From assembly GCA_016218915.1 (NCBI GenBank), contig JACRCQ010000072.1:62001-126000 (forward strand): DNA of 64,000 nt. Direction: 5' to 3'. The notes under the pieces were generated by a model, which saw nothing but the letters and a program-made list of their open reading frames with translations, ran no database searches and had not been told where the DNA came from. Within the stretch, counting starts at the first letter, position 1, and every line of letters starts with the position of its first letter. This document shows, one piece after another, positions 42,125-51,569 of this stretch. This DNA is from Deltaproteobacteria bacterium. GTDB taxonomy: Bacteria > Myxococcota_A > Polyangia > Polyangiales > Polyangiaceae. Position numbers and translations under genes: made by a program.

Positions 42125-43179
42125 GAGCGCTCCGGTGCTGCAGGAGATGGGTCGAAACCGTCGTGGTGGGACTCTTCGCGCCGGGCCGCGCGCTCGGCGT
42201 CCCGCGTCTCGTAGGCGACGATGATCTTCTGCACCAGCGGGTGCCGGACCACGTCCACCTCGCTGAACTCGCAGAACACGATGCCATCGATGTCGCGCAG
42301 CAGCCCCCGTGCCTCGGCCAGACCGCTGCACTGGCCGTTGGGAAGATCCACCTGCGTGACGTCGCCGGTCACCACAGCCTTGGACGAGTGCCCCAGCCGC
42401 GTGAGGAACATGCGCATCTGATCGCTGGTGGAGTTCTGCGCCTCGTCGAGAATCACGAAGCAGTCGTTGAGCGTACGCCCCCGCATGAAGGCAAGGGGCG
42501 CGACCTCGATCTGGCCGCGCGCGATCATCGCCTGCGCCTTGTCAAAGTCCATCATGTCGTGAAGCGCATCGTAGAGCGGCCGCAGATAGGGGTTCACCTT
42601 TTCCGCGAGATCGCCCGGAAGAAAGCCGAGCCGCTCGCCAGCTTCGACCGCAGGGCGTGCCAGGATGATGCGCTTGACCTTTCGCTCGGACAACGCCTGC
42701 ACCGCCATGGCCATCGCGAGATACGTCTTGCCCGTGCCCGCCGGTCCGATGCCGAACGTCAGGTCGTGCGTACGCATCGCGTCCACGTACCGTTTCTGCG
42801 CAAGGCTCTTGGGCACGATGGCGCGATGCCCCGGCGCCAACAGCACCACTTCCTCGAACAGATCGCGTACCGTGGAATTCGGATCGGAGCGGAGCATGCG
42901 CAGCGCCCGCACGCAGTCGAGCGAAGACAAGGACCGGCCTCCGCGCAGCGTCGCAGCCGTCTGGGTGAGGAATCGCTCCACGAGCGCTACGTCGTCGCCG
43001 TTGCCCGAAAGCAGCAGCGTGCCGCCTCGCTGTCCGATGTCCACGCCGCTTTCTCCGGCCAGCGCTCGCAGATTGGAGCCGTTGGCCCCGGAGACTGCCA
43101 GCAACACCGAAGGGTCGTCGATCTCCACTTCCGCGCGAACGCGTGTCGAGGGCCTGGGAGTTGTCAGTGGACGGGCCAA
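42121..43179 (-). CDS. PhoH-like ATPase
   Basis: 352 residues from a TTG at 43179 preceded by AAAGGAG; upstream codons lack a start with a ribosome site. An N-terminal KH-like segment (about 20-70; VSGANGSNLRALAGESGVDI) is followed by the PhoH ATPase domain. It has Walker A GPAGTGKT (about 142), EAGERLGFLPGDLAEKV, Walker B FVILDEAQNST and VVTGDVTQVDLP, all diagnostic of the PhoH/YbeZ family. YbeZ proteins act in RNA metabolism, often next to ybeY; here the next gene is instead an HD-GYP phosphodiesterase. The non-ATG start makes the N terminus slightly uncertain. Confidence 0.9.
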   Translation of the reverse strand: MARPLTTPRPSTRVRAEVEIDDPSVLLAVSGANGSNLRALAGESGVDIGQRGGTLLLSGNGDDVALVERFLTQTAATLRGGRSLSSLDCVRALRMLRSDPNSTVRDLFEEVVLLAPGHRAIVPKSLAQKRYVDAMRTHDLTFGIGPAGTGKTYLAMAMAVQALSERKVKRIILARPAVEAGERLGFLPGDLAEKVNPYLRPLYDALHDMMDFDKAQAMIARGQIEVAPLAFMRGRTLNDCFVILDEAQNSTSDQMRMFLTRLGHSSKAVVTGDVTQVDLPNGQCSGLAEARGLLRDIDGIVFCEFSEVDVVRHPLVQKIIVAYETRDAERAARREESHHDGFDPSPAAPERS

Positions 43180-43374
43180 CTTGCTCCTTTCCAGGGGATC
43201 CTGCCCGAGTGAGCAGCAGATGCAACAGCGTGTAGGCGCAGGTGCGTAGCATTGTGCGGCTTTGCCGTTCGCGCAACCGTCAGCGTCGCCCGCTGCCACA
43301 AGGGCGCCTTGGTGGGCACGCCGACGCATTTCCGGGCTTAATCGGTGGAGCCCGAAGCCGTATTTCGCATCGCA

Positions 43375-43403
43375 CTTGACGGGATCGTGCGGCCCCGGCT
43401 ACT
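43375..43403 (+). promoter_or_regulatory. Probable promoter TTGACG-17-CTACTT
   Basis: TTGACG at 43375-43380 and CTACTT at 43398-43403 are 17 bases apart; the -10 is weak. It lies 45 bases before the porin ATG. Confidence 0.45.
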
Positions 43404-43448
43404 TCGGTAGCGGATTCACCGCACGCTCAGGTCCTTTCGGAGATCTCC

Positions 43449-45275
43449 ATGCGCCATTTCCTCGCTCCCCTCGCGGTCGTTCTGATGGCCTCTCCTGCAA
43501 TCGCCGCAGAGGGGGCTGCCGCTCCGCCACCCCCGCCGCCGCCTGCCACGGGTCAGGCCGCTCCGACCCCGCCCCCGCCCGCTCCCCCGGCCACGGGTCA
43601 AGCGGCTCCGACCCCCCCCGCTCCCCCGGCCACGGATCAGGCAGCTCCGCTGCCCCCTGCGCCACCCACGCCCCAAGGTGTGCTGGTACCACGAGGGCCA
43701 TCCGAGGTGCTCGCTGGCGAAGGGCTCGGACGACCGATGCGTGGTCCGATGGGCGGGAGATTCCCGCAGCGCAGGTGGCACGACGAGGCGCCGAACCCGT
43801 TGGCAGCGCGCGACAACAAGCCCTTGGCCGGATACCACGGGGGCACGTTCTTCCTTCGCGACCGCTTCGACAACTTCCGGTTCTACCCCGGATTCGCCGT
43901 GCATCTCGATTCTCTCAACTACTTCGGCAAGGGCGTGTCGGACACCGAGCTGAAGTCCACCATCCAGGCGCGTCGCATCAGGCTCTCGTTCGCAGGCGAA
44001 ATCCTCAACACCTGGCAGTTCCTCCTGCAGCCCGAGTTCGGCTCTACGACGTTCGACAACATCGACGGCAGGGCCGAGAGGTCTGCCGCAGCCGCGGGCA
44101 AGACGCCGGATCGATCGAGCGGCACGTATTCTCCCGTTCAGACCGGCAACTACAGGAGCTCGCTCGCCGACGCCTACGTCAACTACGGCCCTTCGCACCT
44201 GATCAACGTGCAGATCGGCCAGTTCCTGGCTCCGTTCACGATGGAGAACCGAACTGGGTCGTACACGACCACGTTCATGGAGACCGCGCTGCCGTCGCGC
44301 GCTTTGGGCAACCCATCCAATCGCGAGATAGGCGCCATGGCCTGGGGAGCGCTTCGCAAGAACCTGTTCTACTACAGCGCGGGCGTGTTCCTGGGCGACG
44401 GCGCGAACCGTCCGAACGCCGACAACCGCGCAGACGTGATCATGCGTACCTACGCTCGTCCGCTCGCCAATGCGGCGGGACCGATCAAGGAAGCGCAGAT
44501 CGGCTTCAGCTTCAGGTACGGCATGCGCGACAAGAATCGTGTTGCCTACGACTACAACCCCATGACCACGCAGAGCGGCTACACGTTCTGGCGCACGACC
44601 TACACCGACTCGGTGGTCGACCCGACCAGCTCCAACACCTCGGGACGCACCATCCACATCATCCCGTCCGGGGCCCAGACCGGCGCAGCCGCCGAGCTTC
44701 GCATTCCCTACGACCGATTCGACTTCCGCACCGAGTTCGTCTTTGTGCGCAACAACACGCGCGAAGGGGTCGACGGCTTCCAGGTCACCAACACGGAGCG
44801 GCTCGGCACGCTCAAGGGATGGTCGTACTACGCGCAGCTCGGCTACTGGCTCTGGGGAAAGCCTTTCCTGACCGGCGCTCCCGGCGAGTCTGGGCCGCGC
44901 AAGGTCGACTTCAACAAGCCCGATCCAGGCGTCTCTCCGCAGGGCATGGAAGTCGTGGTCAAGTGGGAGCAGCTGCGGGTGAACTACGACGGTGCGGCGC
45001 GAGGGGGCACGCCGGACGCCAAGAAGAACTTCGACGGCGACATCAAGGTCGATGCGTTCTCGATCGGTGCGAACTACTGGGCGACGCGTCACCTGCGCAT
45101 GTCGATCAACTACGCGTACTACATCTTCCCGGACTCGACGGCCGGCGGCACGAAGGACCAGCGCGCGCTCGCCCCAGGCAACCGGCTGGATGCCAAGAAC
45201 CCCGGCTTCGCCGATGCGGCGAAGAACGCCCACGCGCTGCATGAGCTGAGCGCACGGCTCGGTGTCAACTTCTGA
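43449..45275 (+). CDS. Phosphate-selective porin (OprO/OprP) family protein
   Basis: 608 residues; GGAGAT precedes the ATG. A signal peptide ends SPAIAAEG. Residues about 24-80 are a Pro/Ala low-complexity stretch with three PPATGQAAP-like repeats. The rest is an outer-membrane barrel: FRFYPGFAVHLDSLNYFGKG, RRIRLSFAGEILNTWQFLLQ, INVQIGQFLAPFTMENRTG, RFDFRTEFVFVRNNTREG and MSINYAYYIFPDS, ending in Phe. These blocks fit the OprO/P-like anion porins. Substrate preference for phosphate is only inferred from the family. The Pro-rich N terminus is unusual and may span or anchor to peptidoglycan. Confidence 0.85.
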   Translation: MRHFLAPLAVVLMASPAIAAEGAAAPPPPPPPATGQAAPTPPPPAPPATGQAAPTPPAPPATDQAAPLPPAPPTPQGVLVPRGPSEVLAGEGLGRPMRGPMGGRFPQRRWHDEAPNPLAARDNKPLAGYHGGTFFLRDRFDNFRFYPGFAVHLDSLNYFGKGVSDTELKSTIQARRIRLSFAGEILNTWQFLLQPEFGSTTFDNIDGRAERSAAAAGKTPDRSSGTYSPVQTGNYRSSLADAYVNYGPSHLINVQIGQFLAPFTMENRTGSYTTTFMETALPSRALGNPSNREIGAMAWGALRKNLFYYSAGVFLGDGANRPNADNRADVIMRTYARPLANAAGPIKEAQIGFSFRYGMRDKNRVAYDYNPMTTQSGYTFWRTTYTDSVVDPTSSNTSGRTIHIIPSGAQTGAAAELRIPYDRFDFRTEFVFVRNNTREGVDGFQVTNTERLGTLKGWSYYAQLGYWLWGKPFLTGAPGESGPRKVDFNKPDPGVSPQGMEVVVKWEQLRVNYDGAARGGTPDAKKNFDGDIKVDAFSIGANYWATRHLRMSINYAYYIFPDSTAGGTKDQRALAPGNRLDAKNPGFADAAKNAHALHELSARLGVNF

Positions 45276-45296
45276 CCTGAATTCCTCCCGCCTTTC

Positions 45297-46178
45297 TCAC
45301 GGCGACGAGCGCGTCTCCAACCAGCGCGAGAACCACCCTGCGGTGAGCACGTCGAGCACGGCCTCTGCTTCGGCCTGGGCCAGGAGCGCGTTGATGTGCT
45401 CCTGCGAAGACAGCAGCGGATCCGCGACCGCGAGCGTGGCTTTCTGCCAGTCGAACAGAGCGCTGAGCACCTTGCCCGCGACTCGGCTCCGCGCATCTGC
45501 GCGCTGCATTCGAAGTCGCTCGATCGGGATCTCCTCATCCGAGAACATCACCCGATCCAGCCTCCAGATCAGGCGCCCTTCCAACCAGCGGCTGGCGCCG
45601 CTGGTCTCCTGGGAGCGATAGGGGTCGCTGTCCGTGGGCGTGAGCCGGAAGCTCTCGTCCCAGCCGCGAGCGGCTCGCAAACGCACTTCCGGCAGTGCAG
45701 CTGACCACCGGGCTCGGTTGCCCATTCGATCCAGGTCCTGGTCTGCTGCCCAGCCATGGGCGCGCCACGCAGCCTGTACGCAGGATCGAGCAACCTTGGA
45801 GGTCACGCGCAGCGAAGCAGTCTCAGGCGCGGGCGCCGTCTGCGCTGCAGGTGCCGGAGCAGTCGGCTCTGCGACCGCCCCTTGCACACGGACGCGTCCC
45901 GGCCGGACCCTTGCTGTGCTCTCGAGCGGCCAGCCGAGCATCAGCATGACCCCGAGATCCGATCGCCCGGTCACTGTGCGCTTGTAGAACGAGCCGAGCG
46001 AGACCCAGGCGCGACCGTGTCCAGGACCGCGCTCCAGCTCGATCGCGTCCTCGTACGAAGATTCCTGGTCAGGATCACGGGGTCTGTAGGGATCTGCCGG
46101 GTCCGTGGCGCGCGCTTCGAGGCTGGCAAGCGAAGCGGGCGCGGCCAGGATGATTCCAAGGGCGTGGTTGCGTCGCAT
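45297..46178 (-). CDS. Hypothetical exported protein
   Basis: 293 residues from the ATG at 46178, preceded by GAAGGG; an upstream frame start would add 17 residues and a poor signal. The signal peptide is ALGIILAAPASLASLEARA. The mature part shows DAIELERGPGHGRAWVSLGS, an Ala/Pro linker (about 105-125), and an alpha-helical C-terminal half (AGKVLSALFDWQKATLAVAD, ALLAQAEAEAVLDVLTAGWF) resembling an outer-membrane efflux-type helical segment. No clear family. It is convergent with the porin (21 bases between stops). Confidence 0.65.
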   Translation of the reverse strand: MRRNHALGIILAAPASLASLEARATDPADPYRPRDPDQESSYEDAIELERGPGHGRAWVSLGSFYKRTVTGRSDLGVMLMLGWPLESTARVRPGRVRVQGAVAEPTAPAPAAQTAPAPETASLRVTSKVARSCVQAAWRAHGWAADQDLDRMGNRARWSAALPEVRLRAARGWDESFRLTPTDSDPYRSQETSGASRWLEGRLIWRLDRVMFSDEEIPIERLRMQRADARSRVAGKVLSALFDWQKATLAVADPLLSSQEHINALLAQAEAEAVLDVLTAGWFSRWLETRSSP

Positions 46179-46292
46179 GCACACCCTTCGGACAGAGCCC
46201 TCGATCGGTTGCCATGAAAATGGAGCCAAGAGTCGATTTCACGGACCTTGCGCGGGAAGGCCCTGTTGCTTCAAGAACGCGAGGGCCCCGCC

Positions 46293-47231
46293 TCAGGCGC
46301 GGGAGGCTGCGGGCGATGCTGGCTGGTCCGCTGCGGAAGCGATCGAGGTCGCGGCGAACGCGACGAATCCCTCGCTCGAAAGCCACCCCGCCGCTGCACA
46401 GAGCCACTCGGTCCTCTCTGGCACCGGCCGATCCAGACGACCTCGGAGAGCGTCGACCGGGATGTCATCTGCCCGGGACCGCGGCCCGTCCCAGGAGGGT
46501 TCGACGCTGAGCAGACGGATGACGAGGCGTCCATCTGGCCGCGACGCGCGGGCATGGGCAAACGAACGCGGCCTGAGATTCCAGCTGATCCTGACGGCAT
46601 TGGCGTTGGCGCGCAGCCCGATGTGATCTTCCGGTGGGATGACCTCAGGGGGACGAAGCGGCGCAACGTTCTGCCGTTGTCTGGCCGGCGGCTCAGGCGC
46701 ACGTGCTCGCGGTGCAGGCGCCGCGGGGGGGTCGGGCGGGTCAGGCTCAAGGGGTTCTGCGGGCGGGTCCGGGGCAGCCGCTGCCGGATTGGAATCCCGG
46801 GACGCGAGGATCTTCTCCTTGAGCTTGCGCGCGTAGGCATGCTCCGGCTCGCGCTCGAGCACCTCGTCGAGAACCTTGAGCGCGTGCTTGTCGTGCCCTT
46901 GCCCGGCGTAGATCTCCGCAAGCGAGATCGTCGCGATCGGCGGTGGGCCCCTTCTCCATGCCGAGATGGGAGGCGCGAGCGTGCGAAGGCGCTGGGCTGC
47001 ATCCGGAAGGTTCAGGCCTTTCTCGACCACGCGCGCCACCAGATCTCGTGCACGTCCAAGCAGGCCGCGCGCTCGCTTGCGCTCCTGATCATCTGCGATC
47101 GAAACGCTGAGGATCTCGTCGACCAGCTCGAGACGCGTCAGCACTTCCGGGCGCTCGACGCCGATGGCGCGTGCGCGCTCCACGAGCCGATCGCGCTTGA
47201 GGGCTTCGAGTTCGTGGCGGTCGACGGGCAT
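46293..47231 (-). CDS. Hypothetical protein with Rho-N/SAP-like N terminus and TPR linker
   Basis: 312 residues from the ATG at 47231. The N terminus (LEALKRDRLVERARAIGVER) resembles a Rho-N/SAP-like helical fold. A middle TPR-like helix pair (AEIYAGQGHDKHALKVLDEV) is followed by a long Pro-rich linker. The C-terminal ~100 residues (ANAVRISWNLRPRSFAHARA, TEWLCAAAGWLSSEGFVAFA) resemble the DUF4912-type Ig-like domain of proteins that also carry Rho-N segments; this match is tentative. It lies 28 bases downstream of ribF and is probably in the same transcript. Function unknown. Confidence 0.65.
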   Translation of the reverse strand: MPVDRHELEALKRDRLVERARAIGVERPEVLTRLELVDEILSVSIADDQERKRARGLLGRARDLVARVVEKGLNLPDAAQRLRTLAPPISAWRRGPPPIATISLAEIYAGQGHDKHALKVLDEVLEREPEHAYARKLKEKILASRDSNPAAAAPDPPAEPLEPDPPDPPAAPAPRARAPEPPARQRQNVAPLRPPEVIPPEDHIGLRANANAVRISWNLRPRSFAHARASRPDGRLVIRLLSVEPSWDGPRSRADDIPVDALRGRLDRPVPERTEWLCAAAGWLSSEGFVAFAATSIASAADQPASPAASRA

Positions 47232-47259
47232 CGGGCCAAAGGGTACTCGAACTGCGAGG

Positions 47260-48246
47260 CTAGAACCATGCCTCGCCCGCATCTGCAGCGGGCTGAACGT
47301 CCGCGACAAGCCTCCGGGCGTTTCGGACATCGTCCGCAATCTGCGTTTTCAATGCCTCCAGGCCGTCGAACCTGCACTCAGGCCGAAGGAACGACAGCAG
47401 GTGCACCCGAAGCATGGCGCCATACAGATCCCCGTCGTAGTCGAGGATGTGCGCTTCCACCGCAAAGCCCGCATCGACCGTGGGGCGCACGCCTACGTTG
47501 ACCACGCCGAGGCCAAGACGCCGCCCTGAGCCTGATGCATCGAGGCGGTCGACCGCGACCGTGTACACGCCGTGGCGCGGGAGCGCTTCGACCACCCACC
47601 CGAGGTTGGCGGTCGGGAAACCGAGATGACGCGCGCGCTTCTGCCCTTCCACGACCTTGCCCGACAGCGAGTGCGGGCGGCCCAGGATCGCCAGCGCCTC
47701 TGCAAGATTGCCCTCCCGGATGCTCTCCCGAGCCCGCGTGCTCGAAAAGCGCCCCTGTTCGTCGCCGAGCAGCGGCTCAGCCTGCGCCTCGAACCCGTGC
47801 TCCTTGCCCAGCTCGATCATGGTGCGAAGGTCGCCTCTTCGAGCTGCGCCGAAGCGGAAGTTCTCCCCCACCCGCACGTGCTTTGCTCGCAAGCGCTCGA
47901 CCAGGATGTCGCGCACGAAGGTCTCTGGACTCTGCGAGGCAAAGGCCGCATCGAAGTGCTGCACGACTACCCGCAAGCTCGGGTCGATCCGCTGGATCAG
48001 CTCGATCTTCCGCTCGAGCCGCGTCAGGCACGCCGGCGGTGGACGTCCAACTGCGATGGTCGGGTGAGGATCAAAGGTGAGGGCGACCGGAACCAGGCCG
48101 TGACGGGCCGCAGCGACTGCGGAGTCCTTGAGCACTTCGCGATGACCCCTGTGCACGCCGTCGAAGTTGCCGATGGACACGAGCGTGGGGCTGGCAGCCA
48201 ACGACTCGACGGTCACGGAAGGATTGGACAGGGGCTGCACGGCCAC
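47260..48246 (-). CDS. ribF: Bifunctional riboflavin kinase / FMN adenylyltransferase
   Basis: 328 residues, normal length for RibF, starting at a GTG. The N-terminal nucleotidyltransferase domain (about 20-180) shows VSIGNFDGVHRGHREVLKDS, TFDPHP and SSTRARESIREG. The C-terminal flavokinase domain (about 195-315) shows GKVVEGQKRARHLGFPTANL, with the PTAN motif, and HGVYTVAVDR. It makes FMN and FAD from riboflavin. The order of both domains is as in other bacteria, with no truncation. Confidence 0.94.
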   Translation of the reverse strand: MAVQPLSNPSVTVESLAASPTLVSIGNFDGVHRGHREVLKDSAVAAARHGLVPVALTFDPHPTIAVGRPPPACLTRLERKIELIQRIDPSLRVVVQHFDAAFASQSPETFVRDILVERLRAKHVRVGENFRFGAARRGDLRTMIELGKEHGFEAQAEPLLGDEQGRFSSTRARESIREGNLAEALAILGRPHSLSGKVVEGQKRARHLGFPTANLGWVVEALPRHGVYTVAVDRLDASGSGRRLGLGVVNVGVRPTVDAGFAVEAHILDYDGDLYGAMLRVHLLSFLRPECRFDGLEALKTQIADDVRNARRLVADVQPAADAGEAWF

Positions 48247-48339
48247 TATGTTCAGCTTTCGAGAGTTGTTGGCAAGCGGGTCATGAACCGTGGGCTGCTG
48301 CGGCGATGTTCCCAGGGATGCTCGGCGCTGGCAGCTGTC

Positions 48340-49785
48340 TCATGGTTGCACAGGCGACAGCTTCACCTGCAGCGTTCCGTCGTTGCTGCGTACGGTCCGG
48401 GATTCTTCCCGGAATCCGTCCTTGGAGATGACGATCCTGCGTCCCTCACGCTCACCTGGCTCGATCGGCACGTTGCACGGAGTTGCGGCGCAAAGCGGAC
48501 GGCCGTCGGAACCACGCACGGTTGCGCCTTCGGGCGATGATTCGACGCGAACGCTGGTGCTCTTGTCGTTGGTCGCGGGATTGAGTCCAGGGTTGGGGGC
48601 ATCCGCTTGTCGCATGGCAAGAGCAGCAACTGCTGCGAGGCCGACGACGAGGGCTGCACCTGCGACGAGCGCCAGGACGCCTTGGGGGCCCTTCTTGTTT
48701 TCCTGCTCATTGCGGACCGAGAGGGTGGTTTTCGCACCATCGGAGTCCTTGAGCAAGGCAGCGATTCGCGCGGCCTGCTCGCTGGTCGGGGGGGGCGTGG
48801 AAGAAGGGGGGGCGATCGCAGCGGGGCGCGCGGCGATTGCCGGGACGTCGTCCGGGATGTCCGCGACCGCGGAGCCCTGGAACTTGAGCGCGCTGATCAG
48901 CTGCTCCATGGATTCGAAGCGCAGCTCCGGGGACTTCTGCAGGCATCGATACACGATGTCTTCGAGGGCCACCGACACGTCGATCTCCGGGTAGGCTTCG
49001 CGAAGGGGAGGCGGCGGATCGCTGCCATGCGCTTCCATGATGCGCGCGAGGTTTGGACGGTCGAACGGGACCTTGCCCGTGAGCATCTCGTAGAGGATCA
49101 CTCCGAGCGAATAGATGTCGGTTCGCTGATCGAACTTGCGTCCCTGGATCTGCTCGGGCGACATGTACTTCGGCGAGCCCAGGAAGCGATCCGTGCTCTC
49201 GAGGGGCACGTAGGTGCCTTCGTTGGCATTGCGGACCAGGCCGTAGTCCAGGACCTTGACGAAGTCGTGGGCGCCTTCGTGCTCGATCAAGAAGATGTTG
49301 GAGGGGCGCAGGTCGCGATGGATGATGCCGGCAGCGTGGGCTTCGCGTGCGCTTCGGCAGATCTGCAGCGCAACGTGCAGAGCCCTTTCTTCGGGAAAGG
49401 GGCCATCTTCGCGCAGGGCCCGATGCAGGGAGCGTCCTTCCAGGTGCTCCATTGCCACATAGCCCAGGTCGTCATCGGTTCCGCCGTAGCCGAGGATGGA
49501 CGCGGTATTGGGATGCGTGAACTTGGCAACGACAGCCGCATCGAGCAGGAAGCGCTTGCGGAATTCCGGATCATCGGTGCCCAGGCGACCCGGGTCGAGG
49601 ATCTTGAAGGCGCACGCTCGATCCTCGCCGAGGATATCTGCACGGTAGACGCGGGCCGTGGCGCCTCGTGCGATCAGAGACACGATCTTGAAACGTCCGT
49701 GCAGCACCTGCCCCAGGAGCGGATCCTGGGCGGCGTCCACGGTCGCGTGAGCTGTTGCCGGTTGCTGTGTCGGGTCGTCCGCCAT
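48340..49785 (-). CDS. Membrane Ser/Thr protein kinase with PEGA-like C terminus
   Basis: 481 residues from the ATG at 49785 preceded by GGAG. The PknB-type kinase domain (about 33-300) shows IARGATARVYRA, CAFKILDP (ATP Lys), IHRDLRPSNIFL (catalytic loop, Arg for the usual Lys), VLDYGLV (DYG for DFG), GSPKYMSPEQIQG and DIYSLGVILYEMLTGKVPF. A Pro-rich linker and one membrane helix (about 385-408) follow. The outer C-terminal part is a PEGA-like domain (SVRVESSPEGATVRGSDG, RRIVISKDGFREESRTV). It is likely to sense envelope state and phosphorylate cytoplasmic targets. Arg in HRDLRP may alter activity but is seen in some active relatives. Confidence 0.9.
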   Translation of the reverse strand: MADDPTQQPATAHATVDAAQDPLLGQVLHGRFKIVSLIARGATARVYRADILGEDRACAFKILDPGRLGTDDPEFRKRFLLDAAVVAKFTHPNTASILGYGGTDDDLGYVAMEHLEGRSLHRALREDGPFPEERALHVALQICRSAREAHAAGIIHRDLRPSNIFLIEHEGAHDFVKVLDYGLVRNANEGTYVPLESTDRFLGSPKYMSPEQIQGRKFDQRTDIYSLGVILYEMLTGKVPFDRPNLARIMEAHGSDPPPPLREAYPEIDVSVALEDIVYRCLQKSPELRFESMEQLISALKFQGSAVADIPDDVPAIAARPAAIAPPSSTPPPTSEQAARIAALLKDSDGAKTTLSVRNEQENKKGPQGVLALVAGAALVVGLAAVAALAMRQADAPNPGLNPATNDKSTSVRVESSPEGATVRGSDGRPLCAATPCNVPIEPGEREGRRIVISKDGFREESRTVRSNDGTLQVKLSPVQP

Positions 49786-49937
49786 GGCGAGCTCCGAATG
49801 CGCAAGGCCCGGATTTACCGCGGGCTTGCGGCGGAGCAAGCATGCCTCGCAGGCGCGAGCCGTGTCAATTCCACCGCAGGCCTCCAGGGTGGCAGCGTGC
49901 GGTGGCCACCGGGCTCGATTGACGCTAGCCTCGTTGC

Positions 49938-50426
49938 GTGAAGCCGTCACCCACACGACGCCGCATGCTGACCGGGCTCGTACCCCTGCTGGCGGCCATT
50001 GCGGCCGCGCCCCTGGTTGCGGCCCAGGCCCTCGCAGCGGTGCGAGGCAGATTCCGCCTGAATCGGCGAATCGCCGAGGAAGACGAGGGGAGCTGGAGGC
50101 TGATCGCGACGCTCCGGCTCTCAGCACCGTCCCCGACCGCTACGCTGACCCTGCATTTCGACTGGCGACAGCACGTGGACTTCGAGCGGGACGGGGACAA
50201 GCAGAAGAAGCGCGCCGTGTCGCCTCCGAGGCTGGTGACCGTGGACAAGGACGTCGACTTCTCCAACCCGCAGGGCAAGATCGGCTCCGAGGGCAGGGCC
50301 GAGCTGCTGCTCACGCGCGACAACCAGTTCCGGGCTGGCGAATGGACCCTGGACGTGCGCGGCCCTGATGGCGCGATTGGCACGCCGGTCCAGGTGACGC
50401 TGCAGGGGATCAACCCTCCGGGTTGA
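49938..50426 (+). CDS. Hypothetical exported protein, possible Tat signal
   Basis: 162 residues from a GTG at 49938. The N terminus RRRMLTGLVPLLAAIAAAPL resembles a twin-arginine or Sec signal. The mature part is beta-rich (GSWRLIATLRLSAPSPTATL, DNQFRAGEWTLDVRGPDGAI) and ends QVTLQGINPPG. It has no Cys and no recognised motif. It ends 11 bases before holA and may be co-transcribed with it. The start is uncertain because no strong ribosome site precedes the GTG. Confidence 0.6.
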   Translation: MKPSPTRRRMLTGLVPLLAAIAAAPLVAAQALAAVRGRFRLNRRIAEEDEGSWRLIATLRLSAPSPTATLTLHFDWRQHVDFERDGDKQKKRAVSPPRLVTVDKDVDFSNPQGKIGSEGRAELLLTRDNQFRAGEWTLDVRGPDGAIGTPVQVTLQGINPPG

Positions 50427-50436
50427 GGAGAGCGTT

Positions 50437-51468
50437 GTGACGCCTGAGCAGGTTGTTCGCGATGTAAAGGCCGGCCGCCTGCGCCCCATCTACCTCGTTG
50501 TTGGCGAGGAGCGCGTGCTCGTCGATCGCGTTGTCGACGTCATCCGCAAGGCGGCGCTCCAGGGAGCGATCGGCGGCTTCAACGAGGATCGATTCACAGC
50601 GGGCGAAGCGGATGTGGACCGCGTGATCAACTCCGCACGCACGGTTCCGATGATGGCGCGTTGCAGGCTCGTGATCGTGCGTTCGGTGGAACGCTGGGAG
50701 AGCCAGGGCGATGACGACAAGTCGTCGCGCGGCACGGCGCTCGACCGGCTGGCGGAATATGCGCAGGCACCGATCGAGTCGACGTGCATGGTGCTGATGG
50801 GCGGCAAGCTCGACGGTCGTCGCAAGCTGATGGCCATCGCGCGCAAGCAGGACTTCCTGGTGGTGTGCGATCCGGTTTCGCGCAAAGAGCTACCGCAGCG
50901 CATCCAGCGCGAAGCGCGCGAGCGCGGGCACGAGATCGACGACGACGTGGCCGAGCTGCTGGCCGAAATTGCGGGGCCTGAGCTTGGAAACGTGCTCGAC
51001 GCGATCGAGCGCTTGTCGCTGTACGTCGGTCCCTCGGCGCGGATCTCGGAAGATGCGGTGGCCGAGTGCGTGACGCGCGTGCGCGTCTCGACAGTATGGG
51101 AGCTCACCGGGGCGATCGCGCGCAGGGATACGGGGACAGCATTGGCAGTGCTTGCGGACGTCTACGATCCGCACGATCGGGGGTTGAGGCTGGTGGGGCT
51201 GCTCGCCTGGGCGGTGCGTCAGCTGGTCCGCTTTGCTGCCGCACGGCGTCAAGGGGCGACGGCAGAGGAGGCAGCGAGCCGGTCCGGGGCCCCTCCGTTC
51301 AAGGCCCGCGAGCTTGCCGCACAGGTGAGCCGCGTGCCTGCCGGGGAATTCGAGAGGTGGCTCGGTGTGCTGGCTGAAACGGATCTCGCATTGAAGGGGT
51401 CAAAACGACAGCCGCGTGCGGTTTTGGAGTCAGCCATCTTGACGATGCTGGTCGGGGCTCCCAAGTGA
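50437..51468 (+). CDS. holA: DNA polymerase III subunit delta
   Basis: 343 residues from a GTG preceded by GAGGAG. HolA is the delta subunit of the clamp loader and opens the beta clamp. The N terminus shows IYLVVGEERVLVDRVVDVIR, then FNEDRFTAGEADVDRVINSA and VPMMARCRLVIVRSVERW, typical of HolA. The C-terminal collar helices include VWELTGAIARRDTGTALAVL, then DVYDPHDRGLRLVGLLAWAV. Length fits the family. It stands beside an exported hypothetical and a CarH-like regulator, so no replication operon is present. Confidence 0.9.
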   Translation: MTPEQVVRDVKAGRLRPIYLVVGEERVLVDRVVDVIRKAALQGAIGGFNEDRFTAGEADVDRVINSARTVPMMARCRLVIVRSVERWESQGDDDKSSRGTALDRLAEYAQAPIESTCMVLMGGKLDGRRKLMAIARKQDFLVVCDPVSRKELPQRIQREARERGHEIDDDVAELLAEIAGPELGNVLDAIERLSLYVGPSARISEDAVAECVTRVRVSTVWELTGAIARRDTGTALAVLADVYDPHDRGLRLVGLLAWAVRQLVRFAAARRQGATAEEAASRSGAPPFKARELAAQVSRVPAGEFERWLGVLAETDLALKGSKRQPRAVLESAILTMLVGAPK

Positions 51469-51569
51469 TGCTTGCGTCGATGGGATCCGTTCCCTTCGAC
51501 AGTCGTGGAGCAACAAACGAGCAACATGCGGAACCCCGGGGGGGCGTTCTCCGATAGGAGCGAAGGACC

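Noticed and set aside
40160..42214. Long open frame on the plus strand opposite the HD-GYP gene, and similar long antisense frames at 1448-2614, 11124-13139 and 43262-45244
   Set aside because: These mirror strongly coding genes. They lack ribosome sites and recognisable domains and are expected by-products of high third-position GC.
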